Of a stretch of DNA of 64,000 nt, positions 1-10,660 are shown in pieces. The notes below the pieces were generated by a model. The model saw nothing but the letters and a program-made list of their open reading frames with translations, was not told the origin of the DNA and did not search any database. Both the position numbers and the translations under genes were made by a program. Every line of letters starts with the position of its first letter. Positions within the stretch are counted from its first letter, which is position 1. The stretch is from Balanoglossus misakiensis (Eukaryota > Hemichordata): contig CM082585.2 in assembly GCA_040954595.2 (NCBI GenBank), positions 6,200,001 through 6,264,000 of the forward strand. The letters run 5' to 3'.

Positions 1-176
1 ACAATGTTGAATAGATTTTTGCTACCTAAGTGAGCGATAAAAAATCTCATAGTCGACCAAAGATTTCTGCTGCTCACAGGAAGTGCAGTGAACTTTTCAT
101 GGTACTGAACATTTCTACAGGAAAGTGAATACATGGCCAATGCGACAATGTCATGACCTTTTTTATCTGTTAACAG

Positions 177-3100
177 GTCGTGAAGGGCGCATAGGACCCC
201 CTGGTCCAGATGGTATTCCAGGGTTCAAAGGTGAGCTGGGAGATCAAGGTTTGCCAGGACAAGATGCTTTCCCAGGCCGCCGGGGACCACCAGGCTTTCC
301 GGGCTTTCCAGGATTCAGAGGAAGGAAAGGTAAGGTGTGAGGTCAGAGCAGAGATGACTGGTTTCTTGCCTTATCTGACCAGCCACTTTACTGTTTGGAA
401 TGTAGCATGTTGACTGGTTTTATGATGTAATCCAAAATGGCTGCCAGGTAGCCATCTTGTTTTACTGTCATTTTAATACCTAGATACGTCTTTGCTATTG
501 GCGGTAACTTTAATTCACTGTTTATTCCGTACATTAGGTGAAGAGGGTGATTCCGGACCAACAGGAAACCCGGGACTTCCGGGAATCAATGGTTTACAGG
601 GAGAGCGTGGTGAAACTGGTGATATTGGTCTACCAGGTCGTTCAGGTAAAGAACGATACAGATTGTTTTAAGGGGAGCACCATTTGATTTCCGAGGGGGG
701 GGGGGCGATGGAGAATGGGAAAGGTATTGTTGGGAGATGGTGCAGGGAAAACAATTTCATCGGCAATGCCTTGAGTAAAATGGTGAGCTGGCAGTTACAA
801 AAATATTAGTTGCTAGACGAAAAAAAATTTGCTGACGTACACAAATCCTTCACAACCCCCCCCCCCCCCTTGACTTCTACTTAATGTATTTCATATCCAA
901 TAAACACCTGTTTCCATAACTTCAATTCCCCGAAGAAGGATTTTAACAAGTGTCTCCCAACCTTCATTCCCACTGCAGGTCCAAATGGTTTCAACGGTCT
1001 GAAAGGTCAGCCCGGAGAACCTGGAGACATGGTACCCGGAGTGAAAGGAGAGAGAGGAGATTCGGGATTACCGGGATTGAGTGGAGCGCCCGGATTTTCC
1101 GGTCCTCCGGGACAGAGAGGCCCTGATGGTGAGTTACTAAATTGTGACATTTACAATTTCTGGCATCAGTAGCATTTACAAATACAAGTATATGTTGTGT
1201 AGCGCACCTTTAGAATGACAGTATGGGTGGTGTAAAAATATTGATGTGGATTGATATACTGTCAGAGATGACAGACAAGATACACAGTTTAGTGTGTATT
1301 GGAGTTAGTCTCTCCTGAAAGTTCCCACATGATTCAAAATACAGTAAGCTGATGAAGCTGAAGAACGCAACTTCGCCAATTTTTTTTCTCGTTTTTTTGT
1401 GTAAATTTTCACGAGTTTATACATAACAAAATATGTGTTCCTGTAAACATGTATGTAAAAATCAGCTGGACTGAACTTCCCCTTTAATTGCGTCATGTCA
1501 ATTTGAGAATCCTGTATCAGAAATTCCAGCGGAGTACACCTTCACAGTGCCAATATTACGTGATTTGCTTATTCCGTACAGGGGGCGAGGGTGAGTTTGG
1601 TGATTTGGGTGACCCAGGTATGGTCGGTCTGCCGGGCAGGGACGGTGCTGATGGTTTCACTGGCTTCAGAGGCGGCTCAGGCAATCCGGGACTCCCAGGT
1701 ATGTAGAATTTTCAACGTGTGTCGTTCAGAAGACAACAGGCCAAGCTATGTTCGTGTTTGTCTTCAGTCAGTACCTATTGTCATTGCAGAGGGAGAGGTA
1801 GACTTGGAGTATTTTTAGTATCATTAGCCTGTTTGCTGCAGCAAATTTACTGCATCACTATTGTCAAATATACCAAGCTGTTAGACTCTCTCACAGCCCA
1901 CGGTTCGCTACGCGCCCTCAACCGTTTGGCAACTGTTTGGTGTTGTGTAGCTAATCATTGAATCAGCCCATAAGCCTGCATGGACGACGAGAGGGGATGT
2001 GAGAGAGTCTAACCAAGCTGTGTGCTTGGGCAAAGGCCTCATTTATTTCTCAAAATTTCCATCTTCAGGCCCCTGGGCTCTGAACAGGAGAAATGCAGCA
2101 ATAACTAGAATTCTATATGGAAATGTATGTTCAATGATCATTTGCCTTTCTGTTTTAGGTCCAATGGGTTCGTTTGGCGACAGAGGCGAACCGGGACCGC
2201 CCGCTCCAGCTGCTCTGAGGAGCTTCCTGTTGACACGACACAGCCAGTCAACGGAAATTCCACGCTGTCCCGCAGGACAGAACGAGCTGTGGACAGGATA
2301 CAGTTTGTTGTATACCGAGGGGAATGACAAAGCTCACTTCCAGGACTTGGGTAAATATCACATCAGTGTATTTGAAAAAAAACATGACAGCGTGGTGTAA
2401 CGCTGATCAAAATATGCTGTTTCAGTGTGTAGAACAATGTTGCAGAGAGATTAAGGCATTTTGACGACCTCTTGTCTTTTTGCCGTAACCCTTTCACCTA
2501 TCACCCCCATGACCATGTATAGAGATCCAACTTCACCATAGAAAACAATGGCTTTGGACCAAACCATGGTGGTGAAAGGGTAAATGTAGACTTGCTACAT
2601 TTAACCTGTGACAGGACGCATCTGTAATTCTTTCGATCAACACAGAATAAGGTGTGCCCCTCTGGAAGGGCTAGTTGTAAAGGAATGTATCACAGAATAC
2701 ATTAAGTTAAAGACATTGGGGGGGGGGCTTATAATTGAGTGGGGTACTATAATGGAATGAGCATGGTATAGTCCAACTTGAAGTTTTTTTCCATGTGTCA
2801 TTTCTGAGCAAATTGGAGCACAGTGTCATTGACGCTATTTTTTACTTGTTTTCATTAGGTTTGGCTGGTTCGTGTCTTCCGCGATTCAGTCCAATGCCGT
2901 TTGTGTACTGTAATATCAACAACCAGTGCAATTATGCCAGCCGTAACGACAAATCCTATTGGCTGTCGACCAATGCGCCGTTGCCAATGATGCCGGTGGG
3001 AGACGATGACATCGTCCCTTACATCAGCCGCTGTACGGTGTGCGAGTCTCCGAAACAAGTGGTGGCTGTTCATAGTCAAGGCTTGGATGTGCCGCGCTGT

Positions 3101-3772
3101 CCCAGTGGCTGGGATGGTCTCTGGATTGGTTACAGTTTTGCTATGGTATGGATTTCGTTCCTGAATTCTCAATCATTATTAGATGAGCAAAACTGGTGAC
3201 ATGGTGAATTCGGAATAATAAACAAACAATACATTGTAGTTTATTTTGTTATATACATGTACCCCACAATGACAAAAAAAATACCTAAACAAGCCTGCCT
3301 GTAATGAAAAGTTGAGATCTCGTAAATCACAAATTTTTGAAATCTTGGATTGGTACGCTATGATTGTTGATTTTCTTGAGTAGCTGACGTCAACAGCTCT
3401 TTGGAGTGAGATGATAAGATGTTTGTTTGCCAGGTCAACTTTATGGTAATCTTTTCTGTAGTTCAACCCAAGATTTCTCTCCAGAAATATAACGTGTGTA
3501 TGATTTTTTTATCTCGACAGTACACCGCATCGGGCGCCGAGGGAGGCGGCCAGTCGCTGTCCAGTCCCGGCTCCTGCATGGAAGACTTCAGGGCCACCCC
3601 GTTCATCGAGTGCAACGGCCGGGGGATGTGCCACTTTTTCGCGAACAAGTTCAGTTTCTGGCTCGTCACCGTCGGCGACGACGAACAATTTGCCATACCC
3701 ACGCCGCAGACTTTGAAAGCGGGCAATCTCAGAAGTCGCGTCAGCAGATGCCAAGTCTGTAGGAAACTATAA
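177..3772 (+). CDS. COL4A2: Collagen type IV alpha chain, alpha-2-like, 3' end (partial at 5')
   Basis: Basement-membrane network collagen. Exons read at 177-329, 538-645, 979-1128, 1582-1698, 2159-2350, 2859-3145 and 3521-3772; all phases agree and the last exon ends in TAA. The first four exons encode Gly-X-Y repeats (for example [23 protein letters not shown]) with a short interruption ([10 protein letters not shown]) typical of type IV. The last three encode a complete NC1 domain with both tandem C4 subdomains: [47 protein letters not shown], then [31 protein letters not shown] and the final [15 protein letters not shown] and [11 protein letters not shown] resemble the alpha-2/4/6 clade rather than alpha-1/3/5, as recalled. 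The upstream triple helix and signal peptide lie outside the window. Family identity is certain, clade assignment fairly sure. Confidence 0.95.
2486..2583 (+). mobile_element. 93-bp-family TTAA MITE, diverged copy (collagen intron)
   Basis: Palindromic element starting near TAACCCTTTCACC and ending near GGTGGTGAAAGGGTAAA, with core CCATAGAAAACAATGG. It is the most diverged full-length copy; the terminal TTAA is mutated on both sides. It lies in the intron before NC1 exon 2. Confidence 0.8.
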
Positions 3773-3866
3773 AAAATCTGAAATTTGCCTCTTCTAAACA
3801 TCGGTGGACTCAAGATTATTTTTATGAAAAGTCGTCTAGAAGAATCTGTACATGCGGCACTTGTAT

Positions 3867-3872
3867 AATAAA
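3867..3872 (+). other. Probable polyadenylation signal of the collagen gene
   Basis: First AATAAA after the collagen stop, about 95 bases downstream, giving a short 3' UTR. Later AATAAA sites exist, so usage is inferred. Confidence 0.5.
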
Positions 3873-4433
3873 TCTCATTTCGCTGACACAACATATTCAA
3901 TTCCCGATTTTAAGCTACAATTATGGACTCGAAATTTTGATGTTTTCTTATTTTATGACAAAACAATTTTAGGAAATAACATCTCTTTTAACCTGTTTTT
4001 AGCTATATTTTTTTCTCGATGTGAATTTCTAATGGTGCTATTTACTATGTCATATACCGGCAAGCTGTTTTGAAAGGTGGCATGCCTGAACAGAAATATG
4101 GTGCTCAGTAATTGACCTATCTTCACAGACACTGGAAATTCGCCCGAGTTTCTGAAAATGATCTCAATTTTAGATGCGAGGTTTTATGTACCTAAAATCT
4201 AAACCAAATACACACTGGACAGTGACCTTCAGTGACATTTTTGAGTAAAGTTAACTTGTGTAGTTTCCTAAACTTGTAAGAACTCTATCATTGTTCACAC
4301 AATGATATACACAAAAAATAACTCTGTATTCCAACGTAAATGGTGCACTGTTGCTGGCGTGATGAAAATTGATCAAGTTCCAAAGTCCAGCCTTCTAGTA
4401 ATCCTGTACGGTTTACTGGAAATGGCACTCGTT

Positions 4434-4526
4434 TTAACCCTATCACCCCTGTATCCATTTGTAGAGGTCCAACTGTGGCACAGAAAACAATAGATTTGGA
4501 CCAAACCATTGTGGTGAAAGGGTTAA
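4434..4526 (+). mobile_element. 93-bp TTAA MITE, full length
   Basis: Perfect TTAA at both ends. Left end TTAACCCTATCACCCC, right end GTGGTGAAAGGGTTAA. Length from TTAA to TTAA is 93 bp, the same as the copies at 20200, 23137 and 61890. TTAA duplication and CCC-type termini resemble piggyBac-type elements. Non-coding. Confidence 0.85.
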
Positions 4527-5770
4527 ACTTAACTGATCAAGGATTTCAAGTGCTGCAAATGACAAAACAATCATGATGCTCGTTGTCGAATTGTCGGTGT
4601 TAAGATCCCATTTTACAAGATCAGTGCGATGTTTTTCATTGGTAATCTTGAACTTTGTTATTAAAAAACTAATTTCATCAGATTTTAAACTATGCATTAT
4701 TTAAAACAGTAAAAATTATTTGTCTTATTCCACACATTTTGGTTTTTAGCCACTATGTCTTAAAATTTCAAAATCTTCCATGACTTTTTCTCTTAGCTTA
4801 GAATGTTTATATTTGTTGTTATGGGCGAGGTTGTTTTCCCTATGCTTATCAGTACAGACTGAAATATAAAGAATGGTTTTTAATTCAGCTTTTTTTTTTG
4901 AAGATTCATTTTAACCACTGTACCTCTGTATTTTACCAGGTCATTTTGTCAGCTTAATTGTAGTCAAAGTCTGTGTACACACGTTCATTTTTATACAAGT
5001 TTTTCACGGGTGAGCTGTGTCTTGTCTGTTTCTGATCAGAATATGTTGTGGGAAGTTCTCGGTGATGACACAAAGACTGTACACATTGTCGATAGTGTAT
5101 TCATGTAGCTGGTATAGAGACTGAAAGATGGGGCTTCTGAGAATTTAAAGAACCGAGAGTTGAACAAAAGCCTCTCTCAAGGGTTAATTAATTCCCATGT
5201 ATGACAGTAATCAACTAAACTTACAAGTGACAAAGCGTTCGGTCTAACTGCTGCATAAGCATCTGAAATATATCATCACTAGATCACCGAAATTAAAGAA
5301 TTCCCTTTTCCCCAGTGTCGCCATGGTGATATCAAAGTAACATTTACTTCACGGTATTGTCATGGAAAGGTCATAGTTGGGACCAAACATGAATCACTAA
5401 GTTTTAAGACAGTTTTAGCATTTCTCTGATTTTGAGAAAATCTTTTTTTTTCTTTCTTAGGTATTCAGCCAATATTTAAGTAGCTATACCCCAACCATAA
5501 CTTTCTTCCACAACGATCGTATGAAGTATAGTGATAGTTGTATGCCCATAAAGACTTGAAAACTTTCCATACCATTCTATGTAGTGTCAGAGAACCACAG
5601 ATATTGATTTGTCTCCTGTAAGTTTTTTTTGTGTATTAATTTTTTCGTAAAATAAATTGTGACTGATCTCCGTATAACAAAATCACAGCTGTCTGCTTGT
5701 ATTTATGTAAACAGGGTTAACCCTTCACATATTGTAGATTTACAACTTTGTGGGTGCCCCAGTTAAGACA

Positions 5771-5843
5771 TGATGATGATGATGATGATGATGGTGATGG
5801 TGATGGTGATGATGATGGTGATGATGATGATGATGATGATGAT
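5771..5843. repeat. GAT/GGTGAT trinucleotide microsatellite
   Basis: Uninterrupted GAT-type triplets with interspersed GGT, about 24 units, intergenic. Confidence 0.95.
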
Positions 5844-6125
5844 AGGTTCTTATTATATAGTACACTCATGCACAAAAATTCATGATCAAGACACTTTAAT
5901 ACAATTATTTTTATTATTCAACGCCCTAGTATGTGTCATAAGTCTTTAAGCAATCAGAGCATAAAAACCGGAAAACTCCATAATCCCATGGTTGCCAATT
6001 GCTCTTCTGTCCCCCCCCCCACCCTTATATGAAATGGGTTACCCCTATGTGGTCACCTGACAGTCACAAGAAAGGTCGACGGTCACCTGACTGAGGTCAA
6101 ACTCCCATCGTACACACACAGCAAC

Positions 6126-8417
6126 ATGAAGACCTTCGTCCAGTGTCTCTGTTGTCTTTTGCTCGGTGTGCTTGCATTTTTCGGCCACCTTTGCTGTTCG
6201 TCACCGCCGCTGTATGTCTTAGACCCACTCTGGCCGAAGCAACCGTCAATATTCAAAGGTCAGATCTTCAGCGCAGCCGTGGACCCCAAACACTCGGAAG
6301 TGTATGTCAGTCAGGTAGGCGGGCGTGTACTGTTATTTTGCTATCACTGTTTTACATGTAAAAGAACTTGAAGACTAAGTTGAGGACCTATTCATTTTCT
6401 GTGAAAGATGGCGATACATCCAGCAATGGTCAGCGAGATTTGCTGTCTATTTTCTGAATCTACTACGAAGTACGAAGGACAATAATGATGGCAACGGTAA
6501 TGGTATATGAGAGAATCAAATAGGATTTGAGAGACTATGAGTATAAGATTGAACGTTTGTTCTTGAATTTTTTTTGTAGAGAGGTGACGGACTAGATCCA
6601 GTCCTTGTTTTCTCAGACGACGGAGAATTCAAGCGTTCCTTTCCCAACAATATTACTCTCGTAGATACAATTCATGGAAGTCGTATGCACTACAACGCAA
6701 CCACGAAAACATCTCAGCTATGGCTCGCAGATATTGGAATATTAAATTGTAAGTAATGATCTTTCCCTAGAAGTGTACTATTTTGTGAATAACAAGCCCA
6801 ACCTTTTGTAGGATATGAGAGTAAAATTCCCGCCAAAATGAATAAACGTTAGAGACCATTTATTCATTTTGGCGAGTTTTTTTCACTCTTGTGTCTACAA
6901 GTGGGATAGAAGTTACGCGTGGTTGAATGTTGATTCATTATATATACACATGTAGAATAACATAAATGGTGTCTTGTATCTATCATAATAAATGGAAAAA
7001 GGGCAGCGTGAGAGAGACTTTGTCCCTTTAAATGAAGTTCAGAAATGTAATTTCTATATTTTTTTTAACTATACAGCAACTACAGGTCACACAGTGAAAC
7101 AGATGTCCCCAGAGGGGAAACTACTTCAGTTGATCGGCACACCAGGAAAAGCAGGCACCTCATTGAAACCACTGCAGTTCGATCACGTAGCCGACATCGC
7201 GTTCAGTCAACAAGGAGAAATCTTCATCGCTGATGGTGACGGTGGTCTCAACAATAGAGTTTTGAAACTAAAGAAAGGTAGCTAAAAATCTGCCCCTGTG
7301 ATTTCTGGTTTTACAAAAGTTTGAAAATAATTCTGCTTTGCGCGGTATGAAGCAATAGATTCAAACCTTGTAAATTTTTACAAGAAACGTGTTCTCCATA
7401 AAGTAAGTCATAATAATGTATGAAAAGATTTAATGTCTGATTCTCTTGTGGTGAAATTCCAGACTTCTCCCTGGAGTGGCACGTGGGAAGCAGTGGGAAA
7501 GGCCCCGGGCAGTTCAACATTCCGCACAGCATCGAGGTGGATCAGTTCGGACAGGTCTGGGTTGCCGACCGGAAAAACAACCGGACCCAGGTGTTCGATC
7601 CGAGCACCGGTAAATACCTGGGGGAGTGGAGCGATTGCTTCAAGAGCGGACAGCCCTATGCAATTCGGTGAGTTCTCAGTGTGCTGTTGTTTTTGTTTTG
7701 TCTTGTATGTGTTTGTGTTTATGTTTGTGTGCACTGCAACATTCCAATGGCAATCCAAGCTGGTTATATAATATGGGAGTCACGCACGCACCATTAAAGA
7801 CGGTTCTGAAGCGTCTCAGATCATAAACTGCCTTAAAAAAGCGTGTGAACGGTTTAAGTGGTCCTGAAACATCTCAGATTTGAGACGTCTTTGCCGGCCA
7901 GACCTGAACCTGTGTAAGGATTAACACCTCTCTCCGCAACCCATTGTCTATGGGGCCGAGTCTCAGCGCTTATACCAGCACCCGGGGCTCTTACCCGGGC
8001 AAGTACGGTACATGAACTTTGTGTGTGTGGACACAACGCGACTCAAAGGATTAATGCTCTGTGTTTACCCATAGGCAAATAGTGTCTCAAATTTTACCCT
8101 GTGTGAACCTGGTAAAAGTTGTTTGCAAACTGCTCATCCTTTGTAAGGAACATACTCTGTCATTCGTGTCATTTTCTTACAGAATGAGCGCCGATAAATC
8201 GCACTTTATTATTCTACAACTTCAAGAGAACAGAATCTTGTTCGTCTCCACCCCCAGCAGTCCCGGTAACCCTGGCAACTGTAATGTGATCGGTCACATT
8301 CAGCTGGCTCCAGACCTGAAACCTCATCTGCTGGCCGTCAATGAGAACACGGGGTCGTTCTATGTTGCTGAAATAGGGGGAGATGCTTGTCAAAAGTATG
8401 TTCCTTACAAAGGATAG
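6126..8417 (+). CDS. NHLRC3: NHL repeat-containing protein 3-like, secreted
   Basis: Five exons: 6126-6314, 6580-6748, 7077-7277, 7463-7667 and 8183-8417. They total 999 nt, a 332-residue protein; all phases fit and the reading ends at TAG. The N-terminus MKTFVQCLCCLLLGVLAFF is a signal peptide. NHL/beta-propeller blades are visible: IFSAAVDPKHSEVYVSQ, QLWLADIGIL, DIAFSQQGEIFIADGDG, GQFNIPHSIEVDQFGQVWVADRKNNRTQVF and SFYVAEIGGDACQKYV. The C-terminal AEIG...QKYVP matches my recollection of vertebrate NHLRC3. Intron 2 carries half of a palindromic transposon ending 45 bp before exon 3. The peptidyl-alpha-hydroxyglycine lyase family shares this fold, but NHLRC3 has no established catalytic activity that I know of. 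Role unknown; probably secreted or lysosomal. Confidence 0.88.
6808..7031 (+). mobile_element. Truncated copy of the 347-bp TTAA palindromic element
   Basis: Contains the central hairpin (CGCCAAAATGAATAAA against TTTATTCATTTTGGCG) and the complete right arm ending GAGAGAGACTTTGTCCCTTTAA. The left arm is missing. It matches the right two thirds of the complete element at 41539-41885 and lies in NHLRC3 intron 2. Confidence 0.85.
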
Positions 8418-10598
8418 TGTAAATAGATGTTTGTCCCGGGGTTGTTTTTATCTTCACCACTTTTTGTACCTATATCGAGTGAATTTAAATTTTCCATGTC
8501 ATGACACAGGGCTGAACTTCAGAAAATCTTGAACAAGCTCCAGACAGAGGGGACACTAACTTCAATACAGTCAAAGTTTTTGCCTTGCGTTAAAGGCAGT
8601 AGATCGTCTCACGCGCATGCGCGTAACTTCCCAGCAAATTTTCCGTTCGATGCATTCAAATAGTGGACTGCCTTCGCTTCCTTCCATATTTCATGCGCAC
8701 CGTATAAAGTAGATTCTGGTTTTGTCCCTCCTTTTCACCCAAGCTGGTGTCTTTTCACGATCTCCGACACAGATTATGGTCGCCGCCATCTTCTCTGTTG
8801 TTAGGACAGAGCACTGCCTTATGGGATTGACTGTTCACTAAACGTCTGTAACCAGCGGCTACAGCTGGAACATGCGTGTGAGACGAGCTAGGCGCTTTAA
8901 TTGCCGACAAATATGATACATGTCTTCTTGCTGAAAATGTCAAGCAATATGTCTATTTTTATATGTGCTGTTTAAAACACAGTAATGCAGATCATCTTTA
9001 TATGGGAAATAAAAAATGATGAAAAAAGATGATTTGGACTTGTCAATAATAATAAAGATGAAACACAGTGTTTAGACATCGTTTTTTCTAAAAATGCATC
9101 AGACCACGTGTCCCAGTTGAAATCGTCCTTGTAATATAAATCTTATCAATATCGTTCATATTAAGAACAGATTAAAAATTAAACGAAGTTATCTGAAATT
9201 ACGTTGTCACGTTTTAGTAACCGTGATATAAGATTATAGCCTACAGAATTTGAACGCCCAAAATAATTATGAATAATATTGGGATGGGGTTTGTTTCTAG
9301 TGAGATCAAAAGACCAACGAAGTTAATATTGTGATATTTTATCATGTATAGCAAAATTAATTTCAATGTATTTCTGCACCTAACTGTGGAAAATACGAAC
9401 CGTGAAGTCACGTGTCATTTAAAAATTAAACGAATGTAAAATCACGAGACATCGCACGCGTTTTGGTGTGGGTTACATAAGATTACAATATAGGCCTCTA
9501 TTATTATTTACTTTTGAAGTTTTTGTCATCTGCGATTTTCTCACACATCGTATGATAGCATCGATATCGCAAGGTGAATTTAGTGGAGAGGTTACGACTG
9601 TTGTGACATTACGGGGGAAAGTACCATATTGTCCTTCCTCAAAACGCCAGAGGATATACACTTTCAATAGAACTGTAAAATATAGCATTACAATATAAAT
9701 ATACATTTTTAATAGTGGTCCGAGTCAAAACGTTGTACACTCAGACATCTTTATTTATTCTCAAACCTCGACACGGACCGATGCTTAAACAGAAATTCCG
9801 TCACACACACTCACACAGACAAACAGAGAAATATTTCAATGGTTTGTTTTTCCATTATCATGTCTGAAACGAATGTCATTTCCACCAGATAGTTTGCGTT
9901 CAATACTGACACAGAATCGCTAATGGCTCCCTTGAGTACCATTTCCAGAGATGCGGTTTTTCGATAAAAAAAAACATTATTCTATACCCATGGGAATACG
10001 ATGCCAAGTTTTCCTTGCAAAGCATATCAAGATCAGCATATTTCGATATTATATTTTTTCGTATCACTTCAAAAATTCTTACCTCTCGTACATAATCCAG
10101 AAAATGAGGAAAAAGCTCTTTGAAAATTATGTGTTTTGAGAAAAACTCAAGTAACGTCGATTAGACCGTGTTTTGACGATATACGTACTAGCGACTCGCC
10201 TTTGACCGCGGTTGGCATATCAGTACATTAACAAACTCATCTAAACCATATACTGTGAGCCCGCATGTTATTGTAAACTAGGTTTCGTAGTTAGCAAAGG
10301 CGTTAGTCTTATCGCCATCACCTTCTTTGTATTTGGTCTTTCTTTTTAAATATTTTTGTTTGCAAGTTGTAATTTGCACTGTTATATTTAATCGGTATGG
10401 CCTAAAACGCAGGCGCGGTTTTCAGCCGCACGAAAACAAATGACTTGTCACGTGCTTTATCTTTTGCCATCTGAGTGTAACTGAACATTCTGCGTTGTTA
10501 TCTCGACATCCTTTTCTTCCGAAATGATTAAACTGATATCTTGTAAGGCGATTAAGGAACTAGACGATGACGTATCTGATTGGAAACGATGGGTTTTG
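8418..10598. other. NHLRC3 3' region and upstream part of lipase duplication unit
   Basis: No exon seen. 8925-9035 recurs downstream of lipase 1 at 13375-13490 (shared ATCATCTTTATATGG, AAATAAAAAATGATGAAAAA). 9355-9470 and 9890-9930 resemble 14840-14950 and 15455-15500 upstream of lipase 2 (shared ATAGTTTGCGTTCAATACTG). An AATAAA at 9008-9013 may end NHLRC3 but lies inside the duplicated block. 10520-10598 carries the conserved lipase upstream block. Confidence 0.6.
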
Positions 10599-10606
10599 TA
10601 TAAATA
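10599..10606 (+). promoter_or_regulatory. TATA box of lipase 1
   Basis: TATAAATA 62 bp upstream of the lipase 1 ATG. It sits in a block (10520-10620) conserved upstream of lipase 2, which shares CTGATATC, CGTATCTGAT and GGAAAC. Spacing implies a start near 10630 and a 5' UTR of about 30 nt. Confidence 0.75.
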
Positions 10607-10660
10607 TTGCCTTGTAAACCGTTATTCTTCACTCTCACGGCGGACCTACAGAGCATCAAC

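Larger units (their letters stand above)
3873..6125. other. Intergenic region between collagen IV and NHLRC3
   Basis: AT-rich sequence with no exon I could support on either strand. It contains a full-length 93-bp TTAA element (4434-4526) and a GAT repeat (5771-5843). The last 150 bases before 6126 should hold the NHLRC3 promoter, but I see no clear TATA box. Confidence 0.6.

Noticed and set aside
3463-3900. 145-codon minus-strand frame
   Set aside because: Antisense to the last collagen NC1 exon.
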